NCBI GenBank assembly: GCA_022845955.1
Contig: AP025576.1
Location: forward strand, 1,798,001 to 1,862,000
Origin: Lachnospiraceae bacterium
GTDB lineage: Bacteria > Bacillota > Clostridia > Lachnospirales > Lachnospiraceae
Length of the DNA stretch: 64,000 nt
Direction: 5' to 3'
Shown here: positions 40,038-48,848 of the stretch, piece by piece
Numbering within the stretch: the stretch's first letter is position 1
Layout: every line of letters begins with the position of its first letter
Notes under the pieces: generated by a model
Seen by the model: the letters and a program-made list of their open reading frames with translations, nothing else
Told to the model about the DNA's origin: nothing
Databases searched by the model: none
Program-made: the position numbers and the translations under genes

Positions 40038-41819
40038 TTGAAATTTCAGGCTAAAATGAGAATCGTATATATTGTCCTGGGGATATTGGCGGCGGTTGTT
40101 TCCGGCTGTATCTATTATTCCACCAGCGCGGATAAAATCTATGAGCGGGAGATGCACAATCTCTCCTTCAGCGCCTCCCAGCTGAACCAGCAATATGACG
40201 AAATGATTAAATCAATGGAAGATATCAGCTATTACCTGCTCAGCGATGCGGACATGCTGGCCGCCATTACTTCGATTTCCTCCATGGTGCGTTCGGAGAA
40301 TACGGAAAATTATTTTCAGGATGCGGAAAAAGAGATTAGGACACGGCAGAATAATGATTATATCAGAAAACGGTTTTACCGGGTGATATTCTGCAACGAT
40401 AATTGTGATCCCATTGGAAATAACGAGGATATCCGCAGAGGGGTAAACTATAAAGAGATGCCCTGGTATGAAAAGGCGGAGAAAAATACCGATACCTACA
40501 CCACTATCGGCCTGCACTGGGATCCCTGGGGACTCGAGGATGTCCAGGTTTTTTCGGTCATTAAACAGATACAGGGAAAGAACATGGGATACATCGAGGT
40601 CCAGCAGAGCGTGGACAAGGTGCGTGAAAAGCTTCGCACCGCGGATGAAGATCTGAAGGTATGCCTGATGAACGGGGAGGGGGAGCTGCTTTACTGGAAT
40701 ACCCAGGTGGATATGGAGTTCTGCCGAAGCCTGTGCGGCCGGGGAGAGGCTGCGGCGGGCAGATTTCCCGGAAGGGACGGGACGGAATACCTGGCGGCCG
40801 GCGTATATAATGAAGAGGCGGAAACCATGGTCCTGGTTTATAAAAACAGCTCCATTATTCAGGATGACATGATGCATATTATGTCCATGACCCTGTTTTT
40901 GGTGGGGGCCATGCTGCTGTTTTCCATGCTGTATGTCGCCATATCCACCAGGCATTTAACCAAATCCATGATCCAGCTGCAGAATGTCCTGGAAAATACG
41001 AGCCTGGAGACACTGAACCGATCCGAACCGCTGGAATTCGGCAATGAAAATGATGAATTCCAGCAGATAGGCCAGGTATATGAAGAGATGAGGAGCCGGC
41101 TGCGCAGAGCTATCGCCAGGGAAAGCCAGCTGCTTACGCTGCAGCTGCAGGCACAATTCGATATGCTCCAGGCGCAGGTCAACCCTCATTTTATCTATAA
41201 CGCGTTGAATGTGATATCCAGCAGGGGGATCCTGGATGATGATGAGGTGATCTGTGACATGTGTGACGACCTTGCCGGCCTGCTCCGGTATTCCACCGAT
41301 ACTAAAGAGAAATATGCCTCCATAAAGGCGGAGCTTATGTATCTGGAACTGTATTTTTCCCTGCTCAAATACCGGTATGAACATAAGCTGGAGTATACCA
41401 TCGGGCTGGAGGAAAGCATTGCAGGGCAGAGGGTGCCGAAGCTGGTGATCCAGCAGCTGGCGGAAAACAGTATCAATCATGGATATGCCAACAGCAGCAA
41501 AGTGATGAAGCTTTCCGTGGCGGGATATCAGGAAGGGCGGTATTGGTACATCCGGATCCGGGACAACGGGGAAGGATTTTCCGGGGAGGTTCTGGAGCGG
41601 CTGACGGAAGAAATAGCGAAGCTGAAGCAGGATCTTCTGGATAACCGCCAGAATGTGGAAATGAAAATCGGAGGCATGGGGATTTTAAATACCTATGCCC
41701 GTCTGTATCTTTTATACGGAGAGGATCTGATCTTCCGGATAACCAACCGGGAGGAAGGCGGCGCTGAAATTCTAATCGGTTGTAACCGTTCTGCAATACA
41801 GGAAGAAAGGAATGTTTAA
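40038..41819 (+). CDS. YesM-type sensor histidine kinase
   Basis: This codes for 593 residues from a TTG at 40038, 7 bases after ggggagg; the earlier ATG at 40008 overlaps the preceding gene and has no site. Layout: one membrane helix near residue 10-30, an extracellular Cache-like sensor to about 275, a second helix (MTLFLVGAMLLFSMLYV), HAMP linker, then a His_kinase domain with phospho-His384 in QVNPHFIYN and an N-box LAENSINHGY. The G-box reads GEGFSG and GGMGILN. It senses an extracellular signal and phosphorylates the next gene product. Confidence 0.93.
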   Translation: MKFQAKMRIVYIVLGILAAVVSGCIYYSTSADKIYEREMHNLSFSASQLNQQYDEMIKSMEDISYYLLSDADMLAAITSISSMVRSENTENYFQDAEKEIRTRQNNDYIRKRFYRVIFCNDNCDPIGNNEDIRRGVNYKEMPWYEKAEKNTDTYTTIGLHWDPWGLEDVQVFSVIKQIQGKNMGYIEVQQSVDKVREKLRTADEDLKVCLMNGEGELLYWNTQVDMEFCRSLCGRGEAAAGRFPGRDGTEYLAAGVYNEEAETMVLVYKNSSIIQDDMMHIMSMTLFLVGAMLLFSMLYVAISTRHLTKSMIQLQNVLENTSLETLNRSEPLEFGNENDEFQQIGQVYEEMRSRLRRAIARESQLLTLQLQAQFDMLQAQVNPHFIYNALNVISSRGILDDDEVICDMCDDLAGLLRYSTDTKEKYASIKAELMYLELYFSLLKYRYEHKLEYTIGLEESIAGQRVPKLVIQQLAENSINHGYANSSKVMKLSVAGYQEGRYWYIRIRDNGEGFSGEVLERLTEEIAKLKQDLLDNRQNVEMKIGGMGILNTYARLYLLYGEDLIFRITNREEGGAEILIGCNRSAIQEERNV

Positions 41820-41825
41820 CATAAT

Positions 41826-43325
41826 ATGTATCAGGTATTTATAGCGGAAGATGAACCGGCTGCCCTGCAGCATCTTTGTACAATCATAAAAATCAAATGC
41901 CCGGATTTCCAGGTGGCGGGGACGGCGGAAAACGGGAAAAGCGCCCTGGAACAGCTGGAAGAGCTGAACCCGGATATCCTGATCACGGATGTCAGAATGC
42001 CGGTCATGGACGGCATAGCCCTGGTGAAGCGGGTGAAGGAAAAATATCCGGATATTCTTTCCGTTATCGTCAGCGGCTATCAGGAATTCTCCTATGCCCA
42101 GTCGGCACTGCGCTACGGAGTCTGTGACTATATCCTGAAGCCGGTGAAGCCGTCCGCCCTCCAGGAAAGCATGCGCATCCTTGAGGGGAAACTGGATGAA
42201 TATTACTATGGGCTGCGCAATCAGGTTATCCGGGACATGTGTACCGGTACTTTTTCGGAATCACCGCGTTTTTACCGGATATTTTCAGAGGATGAATATT
42301 ATATCGCCCTGCTGCGTAAAAACAGCCTGCCGAGAAGATTTGTCGAATCCAGGGGAATTGAAATTTTCTCCATCAAAGAAGAGCAGATGATGGTATATGG
42401 AAGAGATGAAGTGGAAGCCCTCTATATCTGTCCGGGGAAGCTGCTGTTCCATAACAGCTTTTACCAGCTTATGCTGCATCTGCTGGAAAAAGAAAAGCGC
42501 ACGCTGGCCTTTTATACGCTGGTTCTCAAAGAAACCCCCGTCCGGGCCGGGCAGCTTTCCCATGTCATACGAAGCTTATATTATACGTTGGATCACAGGC
42601 TCATCATCGGTAAAAACCAAATCATTGATGTGGATCAGCCTTTTCCCGGGACGGAACAGAAGGCGGAGGTGGACAGTGTCATGTGGAACCGGCTGAAATT
42701 TCTCATAAAGGAGCGGGATTACAGGCAGATGGAAGCGGAAATCCCGGCACTCTTTGCCTGTTGGGAGGAGAGGGGATACACCCAGTTGTATGTGGAAGAA
42801 AAGGTGCGGGAAATCTTCCGTATCTTCCGCAGTGAAAACATGTTGAATGAATCGGTGGAAAACAGTGAATATATTATAGACGACGCGTTTTATTATGCGG
42901 AAAATATGAATAAGTTGGCAGACAATATCTGCCAGCTTCTGTGCAGGAACCGGATGGAAGAGGTACAGCGGAGCAAAATCGACACCCCGGAATTTTTCGG
43001 CAGGATAGAAGCCTACATAAAAGAACACCTGTCGGAGCCGCTTTCCGCACAGAAAATATGCACGGTCTTCGGAATTTCCCAGACCTATCTGAGCCGCCTG
43101 TTCCGGAAATACAGCAATACAAGCTTCAGCAAACGGCTGGCGGTTTTCCGTGTGGAAAAGGCCAGGGAAATCATGGAAGGATATAAGGATCTGTTTATCA
43201 AGGATGTGGCATCCATGGTAGGGTTTGCCGATCAGTTTTATTTCAGCCGGATATTCCGTTCGGTGACCGGGGTCAGCCCGGCGGAATATTTGAAGGAAAA
43301 AAAGACGAACCTTACGGAATTGTAA
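41826..43325 (+). CDS. YesN-type response regulator (REC + AraC)
   Basis: This codes for 499 residues, 6 bases after the kinase gene. The receiver domain contains Asp55 in ITDVRMPVMDG and KPVK near residue 105. The middle is an uncharacterised linker of about 250 residues. The C-terminal AraC domain has two helix-turn-helix units (ISQTYLSRLFRKY and VGFADQFYFSRIFR). With the upstream kinase it forms a YesM/YesN pair, the usual regulator of nearby CUT1 sugar transporters, here probably controlling the 34.8-38.4 kb operon. Confidence 0.94.
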   Translation: MYQVFIAEDEPAALQHLCTIIKIKCPDFQVAGTAENGKSALEQLEELNPDILITDVRMPVMDGIALVKRVKEKYPDILSVIVSGYQEFSYAQSALRYGVCDYILKPVKPSALQESMRILEGKLDEYYYGLRNQVIRDMCTGTFSESPRFYRIFSEDEYYIALLRKNSLPRRFVESRGIEIFSIKEEQMMVYGRDEVEALYICPGKLLFHNSFYQLMLHLLEKEKRTLAFYTLVLKETPVRAGQLSHVIRSLYYTLDHRLIIGKNQIIDVDQPFPGTEQKAEVDSVMWNRLKFLIKERDYRQMEAEIPALFACWEERGYTQLYVEEKVREIFRIFRSENMLNESVENSEYIIDDAFYYAENMNKLADNICQLLCRNRMEEVQRSKIDTPEFFGRIEAYIKEHLSEPLSAQKICTVFGISQTYLSRLFRKYSNTSFSKRLAVFRVEKAREIMEGYKDLFIKDVASMVGFADQFYFSRIFRSVTGVSPAEYLKEKKTNLTEL

Positions 43326-43390
43326 GCTGCTGTTCACCGGACAGTAAGACTGAGCTGCTATACTTTCCCCAGGGAAAGGATGGGAAGCAT

Positions 43391-45736
43391 ATGAAAAACT
43401 ATCTGGGCTTAATTACCTTATCGGCCGGTATCCACAGAAAGCAGAGCCGGATGACACGTATCTGCATTATGCTTGCGGTATTTCTGGTAACGGTAATGTT
43501 CGGCCTTGCGGACGGGTATCTGCAGGGAGAAATCAGAAGAGCGGCATACATGAATGGAAACTGGCATTATGGGTTTTCTTTGACCGGGGAAACCATGGCG
43601 GAGTTTATAGCCGGCCTGCCGGAGGTAAACGTATCCGGCTGGCAGCTCTTTGCCTCTGGGGATGCCGGTTATACTTATGCCGGTCAGCCGTTGGCGCTCG
43701 TGGGACAGGAGGGGCAGGTATCCGCAAGGCTTTTTCCGGGCATGCTGACGGAAGGCACGTATCCCGACAGGGAGGATGAGATCGCCGTTTCATCTGTTTT
43801 CAAAGAAAGCCATGCTCTGAAGCCGGGTGATTCCTTTGTGCTGACACTCCCCGGCGGCGGCAGCGCTTCCTTTACCGTCAGCGGGTTCCTGGAAGGATCG
43901 GCGGCCGGCTGTCTTCTTTCCAGGGAAAGCAGGATAGCGTGCCTGACTGCAGCAGGTATGCAGGCGCTTGCAGGCAGTTCCGGCAATGCGCCGGCCGGAT
44001 GCCGGTATGTGGTACAGTTTTCCCGGTTTGCCAATATGCAGAAGGCGGCTTCGTATATCCAAAACCAGCTTTCTTTATCTCCGGGGCAGGTGGTGGAAAA
44101 TGAAATCCTTTTAAGCATGCTGGGGCAGAAGGAAGGCAGCAATATATCCCGGATTTATGGGATTGCCCTTTTCCTTTCCGGCATTGTCATGCTCACCTGT
44201 GTCCTGATGATTGCGGGGAGTATGAACAGTAATGTGATACAGAGGACAGAATTCTTCGGGAGACTGCGCTGCCTGGGAGCGACAAGAAGGCAGATCATGC
44301 GCTTTGTACAGCGGGAAGGTCTGTATTGGTGTAAAAGTGCCATTCCTGTCGGAATTGCCGCTGCGGTTGCAGTGGTATGGGCGGTATCTGCCATGATGCG
44401 GGCAATCAGCCCGGAACGGCTTTCCTATATGCCGGTTTTCGGTATCAGCCCCATCAGCATTGCCGCCGGTGTGTCCCTTGGGCTTCTTACCGTACTTTTG
44501 GCAGGCCGTTCGCCGGCGGGAAAAGCGGCACGGGTATCCCCGCTGACGGCTGTTTCGGGGAATGCCGGATATGGAAAGGGCCTCCGGAAATGTACAGGTA
44601 TCCGCTTTTTCAAAATAGAAACCTCTTTGGGGGTTCTTCATGCATGGGAAGCCGGAAAGATTTTTTTCCTGATGGCAGGCGCTTATGCGGTCTGCATTAT
44701 CCTTTTTCTGGCATTCTCCACCATTACGGATTTCGTGAAAAATGCAATGCAGCCCCTGCCATGGACGCCGGAGCTTTCCGTTGTAAGTGCGGACAATACC
44801 TGCTCCATCGAAAAGAGCCTTTTTACGGCGGTCAAAGAAAACAGCAGGGTTAAACGCGCTTACGGCCGTATGTTTGCCTATGATATCCCTGGTATCATAG
44901 GCGGCAGCACCGGACTGATAAACCTGATTTCCTATGAAGAAAACCAGTTCGCATGGGCGCAAGGATCCCTCGCGGAGGGTGCGGTTGAACCGGTAATGCA
45001 AGAAGAAAACCAGGTATTACTGGTAGCCGGCACTTCCGCCGTCCATGCCGGGGATCGGATTTCGCTGACGGTATACGGCCGGGAGCATACGGTTACCGTA
45101 GCCGGGATTTTATCGGATTCCCCACTGGCGCGCGGGGATGGACGCGAAACGGTTATCTGTTCCGAGCAGACCTTTACCGGGCTTACCGGGCAGGAAGATT
45201 ACACAATTATTGACGTTCAGTTTCAGCGAAATGCCTCCGCCGGTGATGTGGCCGCCGTGAAGGCCCTGTTTACGGAAGGAGTGGTTTTTTCGGATAAATT
45301 CCTGCCGGTCCGGGAGCAGAAGGATTTCTATACGGCGTTTTCCCTGCTTGCCTATGGCTTCCTTTTTATCATTGCATCAATAACCGTGTTCCATATCAGG
45401 AATACCATTGCCATGAGCGCTGCAGCAAGGCAGAAGCAATATGGTGTGATGCGGGCAATCGGCATGAGCGACAGGCAGCTGGTAAAGATGATGCTGGCCG
45501 AGACGGTATCCTGCGCTGCCTGCGGATGTGTGGCAGGGTGCATTCTGGGAATCCCTCTTCATTGGGTCCTTTTTGCCAGCCTGATCACAACCTTCTGGGG
45601 CATTCCGTGGAGCATTCCCTTCGCCGCAGCAGGAACGATTACAGGTATCGTATTCATTACCGCTTTGCTTGCCGTTTATGGTCCCGCCAGGCACATTTGC
45701 CGTATGCCGGCAGTAGAAATTATCCGCGCACAATAA
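43391..45736 (+). CDS. FtsX/MacB-like ABC permease without partner ATPase
   Basis: This codes for 781 residues. It has the double FtsX layout: one helix at about 22-42, an extracellular domain, three helices at about 255-380, a repeat of this with a helix at about 425-450, a second extracellular domain, and three closing helices. The family mark REGLYWCKSAIP and ADG-type linkers are seen. BceB-like and MacB-like permeases need an ATPase that is normally the neighbouring gene; none is encoded here. TATACT at 43359-43364 may be its -10 box. The nearest genes are YesN upstream and the structured repeat downstream. It may assist peptide or lipoprotein release, but this is unproven. Confidence 0.85.
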   Translation: MKNYLGLITLSAGIHRKQSRMTRICIMLAVFLVTVMFGLADGYLQGEIRRAAYMNGNWHYGFSLTGETMAEFIAGLPEVNVSGWQLFASGDAGYTYAGQPLALVGQEGQVSARLFPGMLTEGTYPDREDEIAVSSVFKESHALKPGDSFVLTLPGGGSASFTVSGFLEGSAAGCLLSRESRIACLTAAGMQALAGSSGNAPAGCRYVVQFSRFANMQKAASYIQNQLSLSPGQVVENEILLSMLGQKEGSNISRIYGIALFLSGIVMLTCVLMIAGSMNSNVIQRTEFFGRLRCLGATRRQIMRFVQREGLYWCKSAIPVGIAAAVAVVWAVSAMMRAISPERLSYMPVFGISPISIAAGVSLGLLTVLLAGRSPAGKAARVSPLTAVSGNAGYGKGLRKCTGIRFFKIETSLGVLHAWEAGKIFFLMAGAYAVCIILFLAFSTITDFVKNAMQPLPWTPELSVVSADNTCSIEKSLFTAVKENSRVKRAYGRMFAYDIPGIIGGSTGLINLISYEENQFAWAQGSLAEGAVEPVMQEENQVLLVAGTSAVHAGDRISLTVYGREHTVTVAGILSDSPLARGDGRETVICSEQTFTGLTGQEDYTIIDVQFQRNASAGDVAAVKALFTEGVVFSDKFLPVREQKDFYTAFSLLAYGFLFIIASITVFHIRNTIAMSAAARQKQYGVMRAIGMSDRQLVKMMLAETVSCAACGCVAGCILGIPLHWVLFASLITTFWGIPWSIPFAAAGTITGIVFITALLAVYGPARHICRMPAVEIIRAQ

Positions 45737-45742
45737 CTTGCC

Positions 45743-45927
45743 TGTCCGCCGGCTCCTTTCAGGCCATGAAGATGAGACCGGTCAAGTGTGTCAGCCTCAT
45801 CTGACATACTTGACGCCTTCGGGCTCATCGGAATGTCCGGCCTGATGGACCGGCGGACATTCCTTTTTTTGTCCCGGGGACACTGTTCTGCCGGCGGGCG
45901 GAAGGCCATTTGGCACCTGCGAAGTTG
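45743..45927. repeat. Dispersed structured repeat, second copy (copy 2)
   Basis: This 185-base copy matches 22293-22475: it contains the hairpin gtcaagtgtgtcag / ctgacatacttgac, the conserved segment ctcatcggaatgtccgg, the outer stem tgtccgccgg / ccggcggaca and the right-end block ggccatttggcacctgcgaag. It lacks the extra left arm of copy 1. The outer stem is followed by ttttttt, so it can end transcription of the permease gene. Stem bases differ from copy 1 but still pair. Confidence 0.8.
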
Positions 45928-45956
45928 AACTATAAATTTAAAAAAAATGAAAAGCG

Positions 45957-45986
45957 GGTATAATTTTTGTAAATTTCTCCATAATA
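45957..45986 (+). promoter_or_regulatory. Forespore (SigG/SigF-like) promoter of spoVAE
   Basis: GGTATA at 45957-45962, then a 17-base spacer, then CATAATA at 45980-45986. The second box fits the B. subtilis SigG -10 pattern (CAWWMTA) fully; the first differs from TGHATR by one base. It lies 43 bases before the spoVAE start codon. Confidence 0.55.
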
Positions 45987-46028
45987 CAGGATAGATGAAA
46001 TGATTTTGTAATGATTGGAGCGATAGAA

Positions 46029-46385
46029 ATGGATTATATAAATGCTTTTTGGGTAGGCGGACTGATTTGCGCGCTTGTACAGATACTCATGGAAAAAACC
46101 AAGCTGATGCCCGGGCGGATTATGGTTCTGCTGGTATGTACCGGAGCTTTGTTGGGGGCTATCGGCCTGTATGAGCCATTTCAGGAATTCGCGGGGGCAG
46201 GCGCCAGCGTACCGCTGCTTGGCTTCGGAAATACGCTGATGAAGGGCGTGAAGGAAGCGGTGGATGAACAAGGCTTTCTGGGCCTGTTTGCCGGCGGCTT
46301 CAAGGCCGGGGCCGTAGGGACGGCGGCGGCACTTATATTCGGATACCTGGCTTCGCTTATTTTCAGCCCCAAAATGAAAAAATAA
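46029..46385 (+). CDS. spoVAE: Stage V sporulation protein AE (SpoVAEb type)
   Basis: This codes for 118 residues, the family norm, from the ATG at 46029 after ttggagcga; an ATG at 46011 has no site. It is a small membrane protein with four predicted segments. The SpoVAE mark is the block GFGNTLMKGVKEAVDEQG followed by GLFAGGFKA and FGYLASLIFSP. It forms part of the forespore inner-membrane channel for dipicolinic acid with SpoVAC and SpoVAD. Here it stands alone, about 15.9 kb from spoVAD, with its own forespore-type promoter. Confidence 0.92.
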   Translation: MDYINAFWVGGLICALVQILMEKTKLMPGRIMVLLVCTGALLGAIGLYEPFQEFAGAGASVPLLGFGNTLMKGVKEAVDEQGFLGLFAGGFKAGAVGTAAALIFGYLASLIFSPKMKK

Positions 46386-46601
46386 AGAACAAGTGCCATT
46401 ACGTTACGGAAAGGCACCGTTTTTGTGAGTCGGAACATATCCGGCAACAGAACGGTGTTTTTTGCATGGGATAGCTGCCAGAGAATGGCCGCACCAACTT
46501 TTTTTATCGGCACCCGGGAATGGTAAGGTATGTTTACATTTTGGTGCTTTTTTTCCGTGCATTCTGTGTTACACTTGAAAGGGAAAAAGGCGGGAGTGAA
46601 C

Positions 46602-47282
46602 ATGAAAACAAAAATATTGGTAATAGAGGATGACACGGCGATTTCCGAGCTTATCTGCATGAATCTGGAGGCCGCCGGCTATGACCCTGTGCCTCTGTTC
46701 GATGGAGAAGAGGCGGAAGCGGCTGTGCTGCGGGAAAAGGAAAAAGAGGAAAACCTTCCGGGGTATGCACTGGCCCTGCTGGATATCATGCTTCCCGGAA
46801 AAGACGGTTTCCAGCTTATGGATGCCATGCAGGCGGCCGGAATCCCTGTGATATATCTGACGGCAAAGGCGGATGTGGTATCCAAGGTGCATGGCCTGCG
46901 GGCGGGAGCGGAGGATTACATAGTCAAGCCCTTTGAGGTGCTGGAACTGTTGGTGCGCATCGAAAAGGTCCTGCAGCGTACCGGACGGGGCAGGGAAGTG
47001 ATAGAAATACGGGATGTGCGCATCGACAGGAAGGAGCACAAGGTAAGCAAAGGGGGAAAGCCGGTGGCGTTAAAACCCATGGAATACGAACTGCTTGTGC
47101 TGCTTGCCGGAAATAAAAACGTGGCATTTTCCAGGGAGCAGCTTCTGAGCCAGGTGTGGGGAAGCGATTACATGGGCGAAACAAGGACGGTGGATGTACA
47201 TATCGGGCGCCTGCGTAAAAAGCTGGACTTTTTTGAGGTGATCCGGACGATCCCCAAGACTGGCTACCGGCTGGAGGATTAG
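46602..47282 (+). CDS. OmpR/PhoB-type response regulator
   Basis: This codes for 226 residues, starting after gggagtgaac. The receiver domain includes Glu-Asp-Asp at 9-11, phospho-acceptor Asp61 in LLDIMLPGKDG, Thr in YLTAKAD and Lys in VKPFE. The C-terminal winged helix is complete (FSREQLLSQVWG, RTVDVHIGRLRKK, IRTIPKTGYRLED). It is 3 bases upstream of its histidine kinase. The lipoprotein gene downstream, after a separate promoter, is a likely target. Confidence 0.95.
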   Translation: MKTKILVIEDDTAISELICMNLEAAGYDPVPLFDGEEAEAAVLREKEKEENLPGYALALLDIMLPGKDGFQLMDAMQAAGIPVIYLTAKADVVSKVHGLRAGAEDYIVKPFEVLELLVRIEKVLQRTGRGREVIEIRDVRIDRKEHKVSKGGKPVALKPMEYELLVLLAGNKNVAFSREQLLSQVWGSDYMGETRTVDVHIGRLRKKLDFFEVIRTIPKTGYRLED

Positions 47283-47285
47283 GAA

Positions 47286-48680
47286 ATGAAGCTTTGGAAG
47301 AAATTATCCCTGGTAACCACGGCCACGCTGTTTCTGGCGACCGGGCTATCCGGTGCCGCGGTGATCGGACAGACATTACGCTATAACGTGGAGAAAACCA
47401 CCGAAAGCTACGAGCAGCAGCTGCAGGCCGCCGCCTATGCACTGGGCAGGGAAATCGGGGAAAGTGAGCTTTTGGGTTACAGTGAGGCTACCAGAAGCTC
47501 TTTTTTTAATTACCTCATAAAAAAATACGGGGCCTCCCGGTATATTCTCGTAAAGGAAGAGGAAGTGCTCTGCAACCTTACGGATTTTGAACTGGTCCAT
47601 CCCGGGGACGAACGGTGGGGCCATGCAGAACCGGCTGTGGATACCAGGGAGGTGGGGGAAAGAAGGATCCTGATAATGGGGAAAAAAATTCCCATGGATT
47701 CCCCCGCGGACTACCGGCTGGTACTGGTGGCGGATATTTCCGGGGTTTATGAGGATATGGAAAAGCAGGCCGCGCTGTTTCTGGAGATTTATCTGGCGGC
47801 GGCGGGCATATCGGTGCTTGTTATTTTCCTGCTTACCAGAAGGCTGCTGTCCCCTCTGCGTGAGCTGAAAAGGGCGGCCTCCGATATCAGTGAAGGCGTC
47901 CTGAACCGCCGCGCCGGAGTGAAATCCCGGGATGAGGTAGGAGAGATGGCGGCCTCCTTTAACCGGATGGCGGAGCGGATAGAAGAGCAGGTAACCCAGC
48001 TGGAACAAGTCTCCCTGCAGCGCAAGCAGCTTCTGGGCAGCCTTACCCATGAATTGAAAACACCTATGACATCCATTATCGGCTATTCTGACACCCTGCT
48101 CCATGTGAAAGTGGATCAGGAGCGCCGGGACAAGGCCCTGATCCATATCCATGAGGAATGCCGCAGGCTGGAACGTCTTTCCGGCAAGCTCATGAGCCTG
48201 ATCGGACTGTATGACAATGACAGTATCCATATGGAGGAAGTGGATATCGGAGTGCTTTTTGCAAACGTCGCCCGGATGGAGCAGTATCAGCTCAGGGAGA
48301 AGGGAATGCGCCTGGAAACGAGAGCCGGAGGGCAGGTATACAAGCTGGATAAGGATCTTTTTGAAAGCCTCCTGCTCAATCTCATCGACAATGCCATAAA
48401 AGCCGGAAAGGAAGGGGACCGCATCCTGCTGGAAGCCCGGGAAGGGGAAATCCGTGTTTCCGATCAGGGGAAGGGGATTCCCGAAGAGGAGATATCCCGT
48501 GTTACCGAAGCTTTTTATATGGTGGATAAATCCCGGAGCAAAAAAGAGGGGGGCATCGGTCTGGGGCTTGCCCTGTGCAGCCAGATTGCCGCGCTGCATC
48601 ATGCCAGATTGCATATAGAAAGCAAAGCGGGGCAGGGAACCCGGGTTTCCGTGCTTTTTGAACAGCAGTTTCTCTGCTGA
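47286..48680 (+). CDS. Sensor histidine kinase (HAMP, HisKA)
   Basis: This codes for 464 residues. Two helices (about 9-30 and 160-185) flank an extracellular sensor of about 130 residues. HAMP follows, then HisKA with phospho-His255 in LTHELKTPM, N-box NLIDNAIKA, G1 DQGKGIP and G2 GGIGLGLAL. It belongs to the group paired with OmpR-type regulators and often responds to envelope stress or peptides. The signal is unknown. Confidence 0.94.
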   Translation: MKLWKKLSLVTTATLFLATGLSGAAVIGQTLRYNVEKTTESYEQQLQAAAYALGREIGESELLGYSEATRSSFFNYLIKKYGASRYILVKEEEVLCNLTDFELVHPGDERWGHAEPAVDTREVGERRILIMGKKIPMDSPADYRLVLVADISGVYEDMEKQAALFLEIYLAAAGISVLVIFLLTRRLLSPLRELKRAASDISEGVLNRRAGVKSRDEVGEMAASFNRMAERIEEQVTQLEQVSLQRKQLLGSLTHELKTPMTSIIGYSDTLLHVKVDQERRDKALIHIHEECRRLERLSGKLMSLIGLYDNDSIHMEEVDIGVLFANVARMEQYQLREKGMRLETRAGGQVYKLDKDLFESLLLNLIDNAIKAGKEGDRILLEAREGEIRVSDQGKGIPEEEISRVTEAFYMVDKSRSKKEGGIGLGLALCSQIAALHHARLHIESKAGQGTRVSVLFEQQFLC

Positions 48681-48711
48681 ATGGTGTACCGTTACGTTCG
48701 TACCTCCACAG

Positions 48712-48741
48712 TTACAAAATGTTTACATACTGCTGTATACT
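48712..48741 (+). promoter_or_regulatory. Promoter of the DUF6034 lipoprotein gene
   Basis: TTACAA at 48712-48717, an 18-base spacer and TATACT at 48736-48741. The region just before (gttacgttcgtacctccacagttac) holds repeated GTTAC units that could be sites for the adjacent OmpR-type regulator; this last point is a guess. Confidence 0.5.
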
Positions 48742-48848
48742 TTTTACGTTCCTGCGGGGTACAGTAAGGATGCCGGGACGCTGCGGAAGCGGTAACCGGC
48801 AGAGTAAGGAACGGAAAACGGTTCCAAAGATAAAGAGAGGGAAAAGAG

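Noticed and set aside
47376..48614. Long antisense open frame (412 codons) opposite the histidine kinase
   Set aside because: It mirrors the codon bias of the sense gene, shows no family pattern and has no ribosome binding site.
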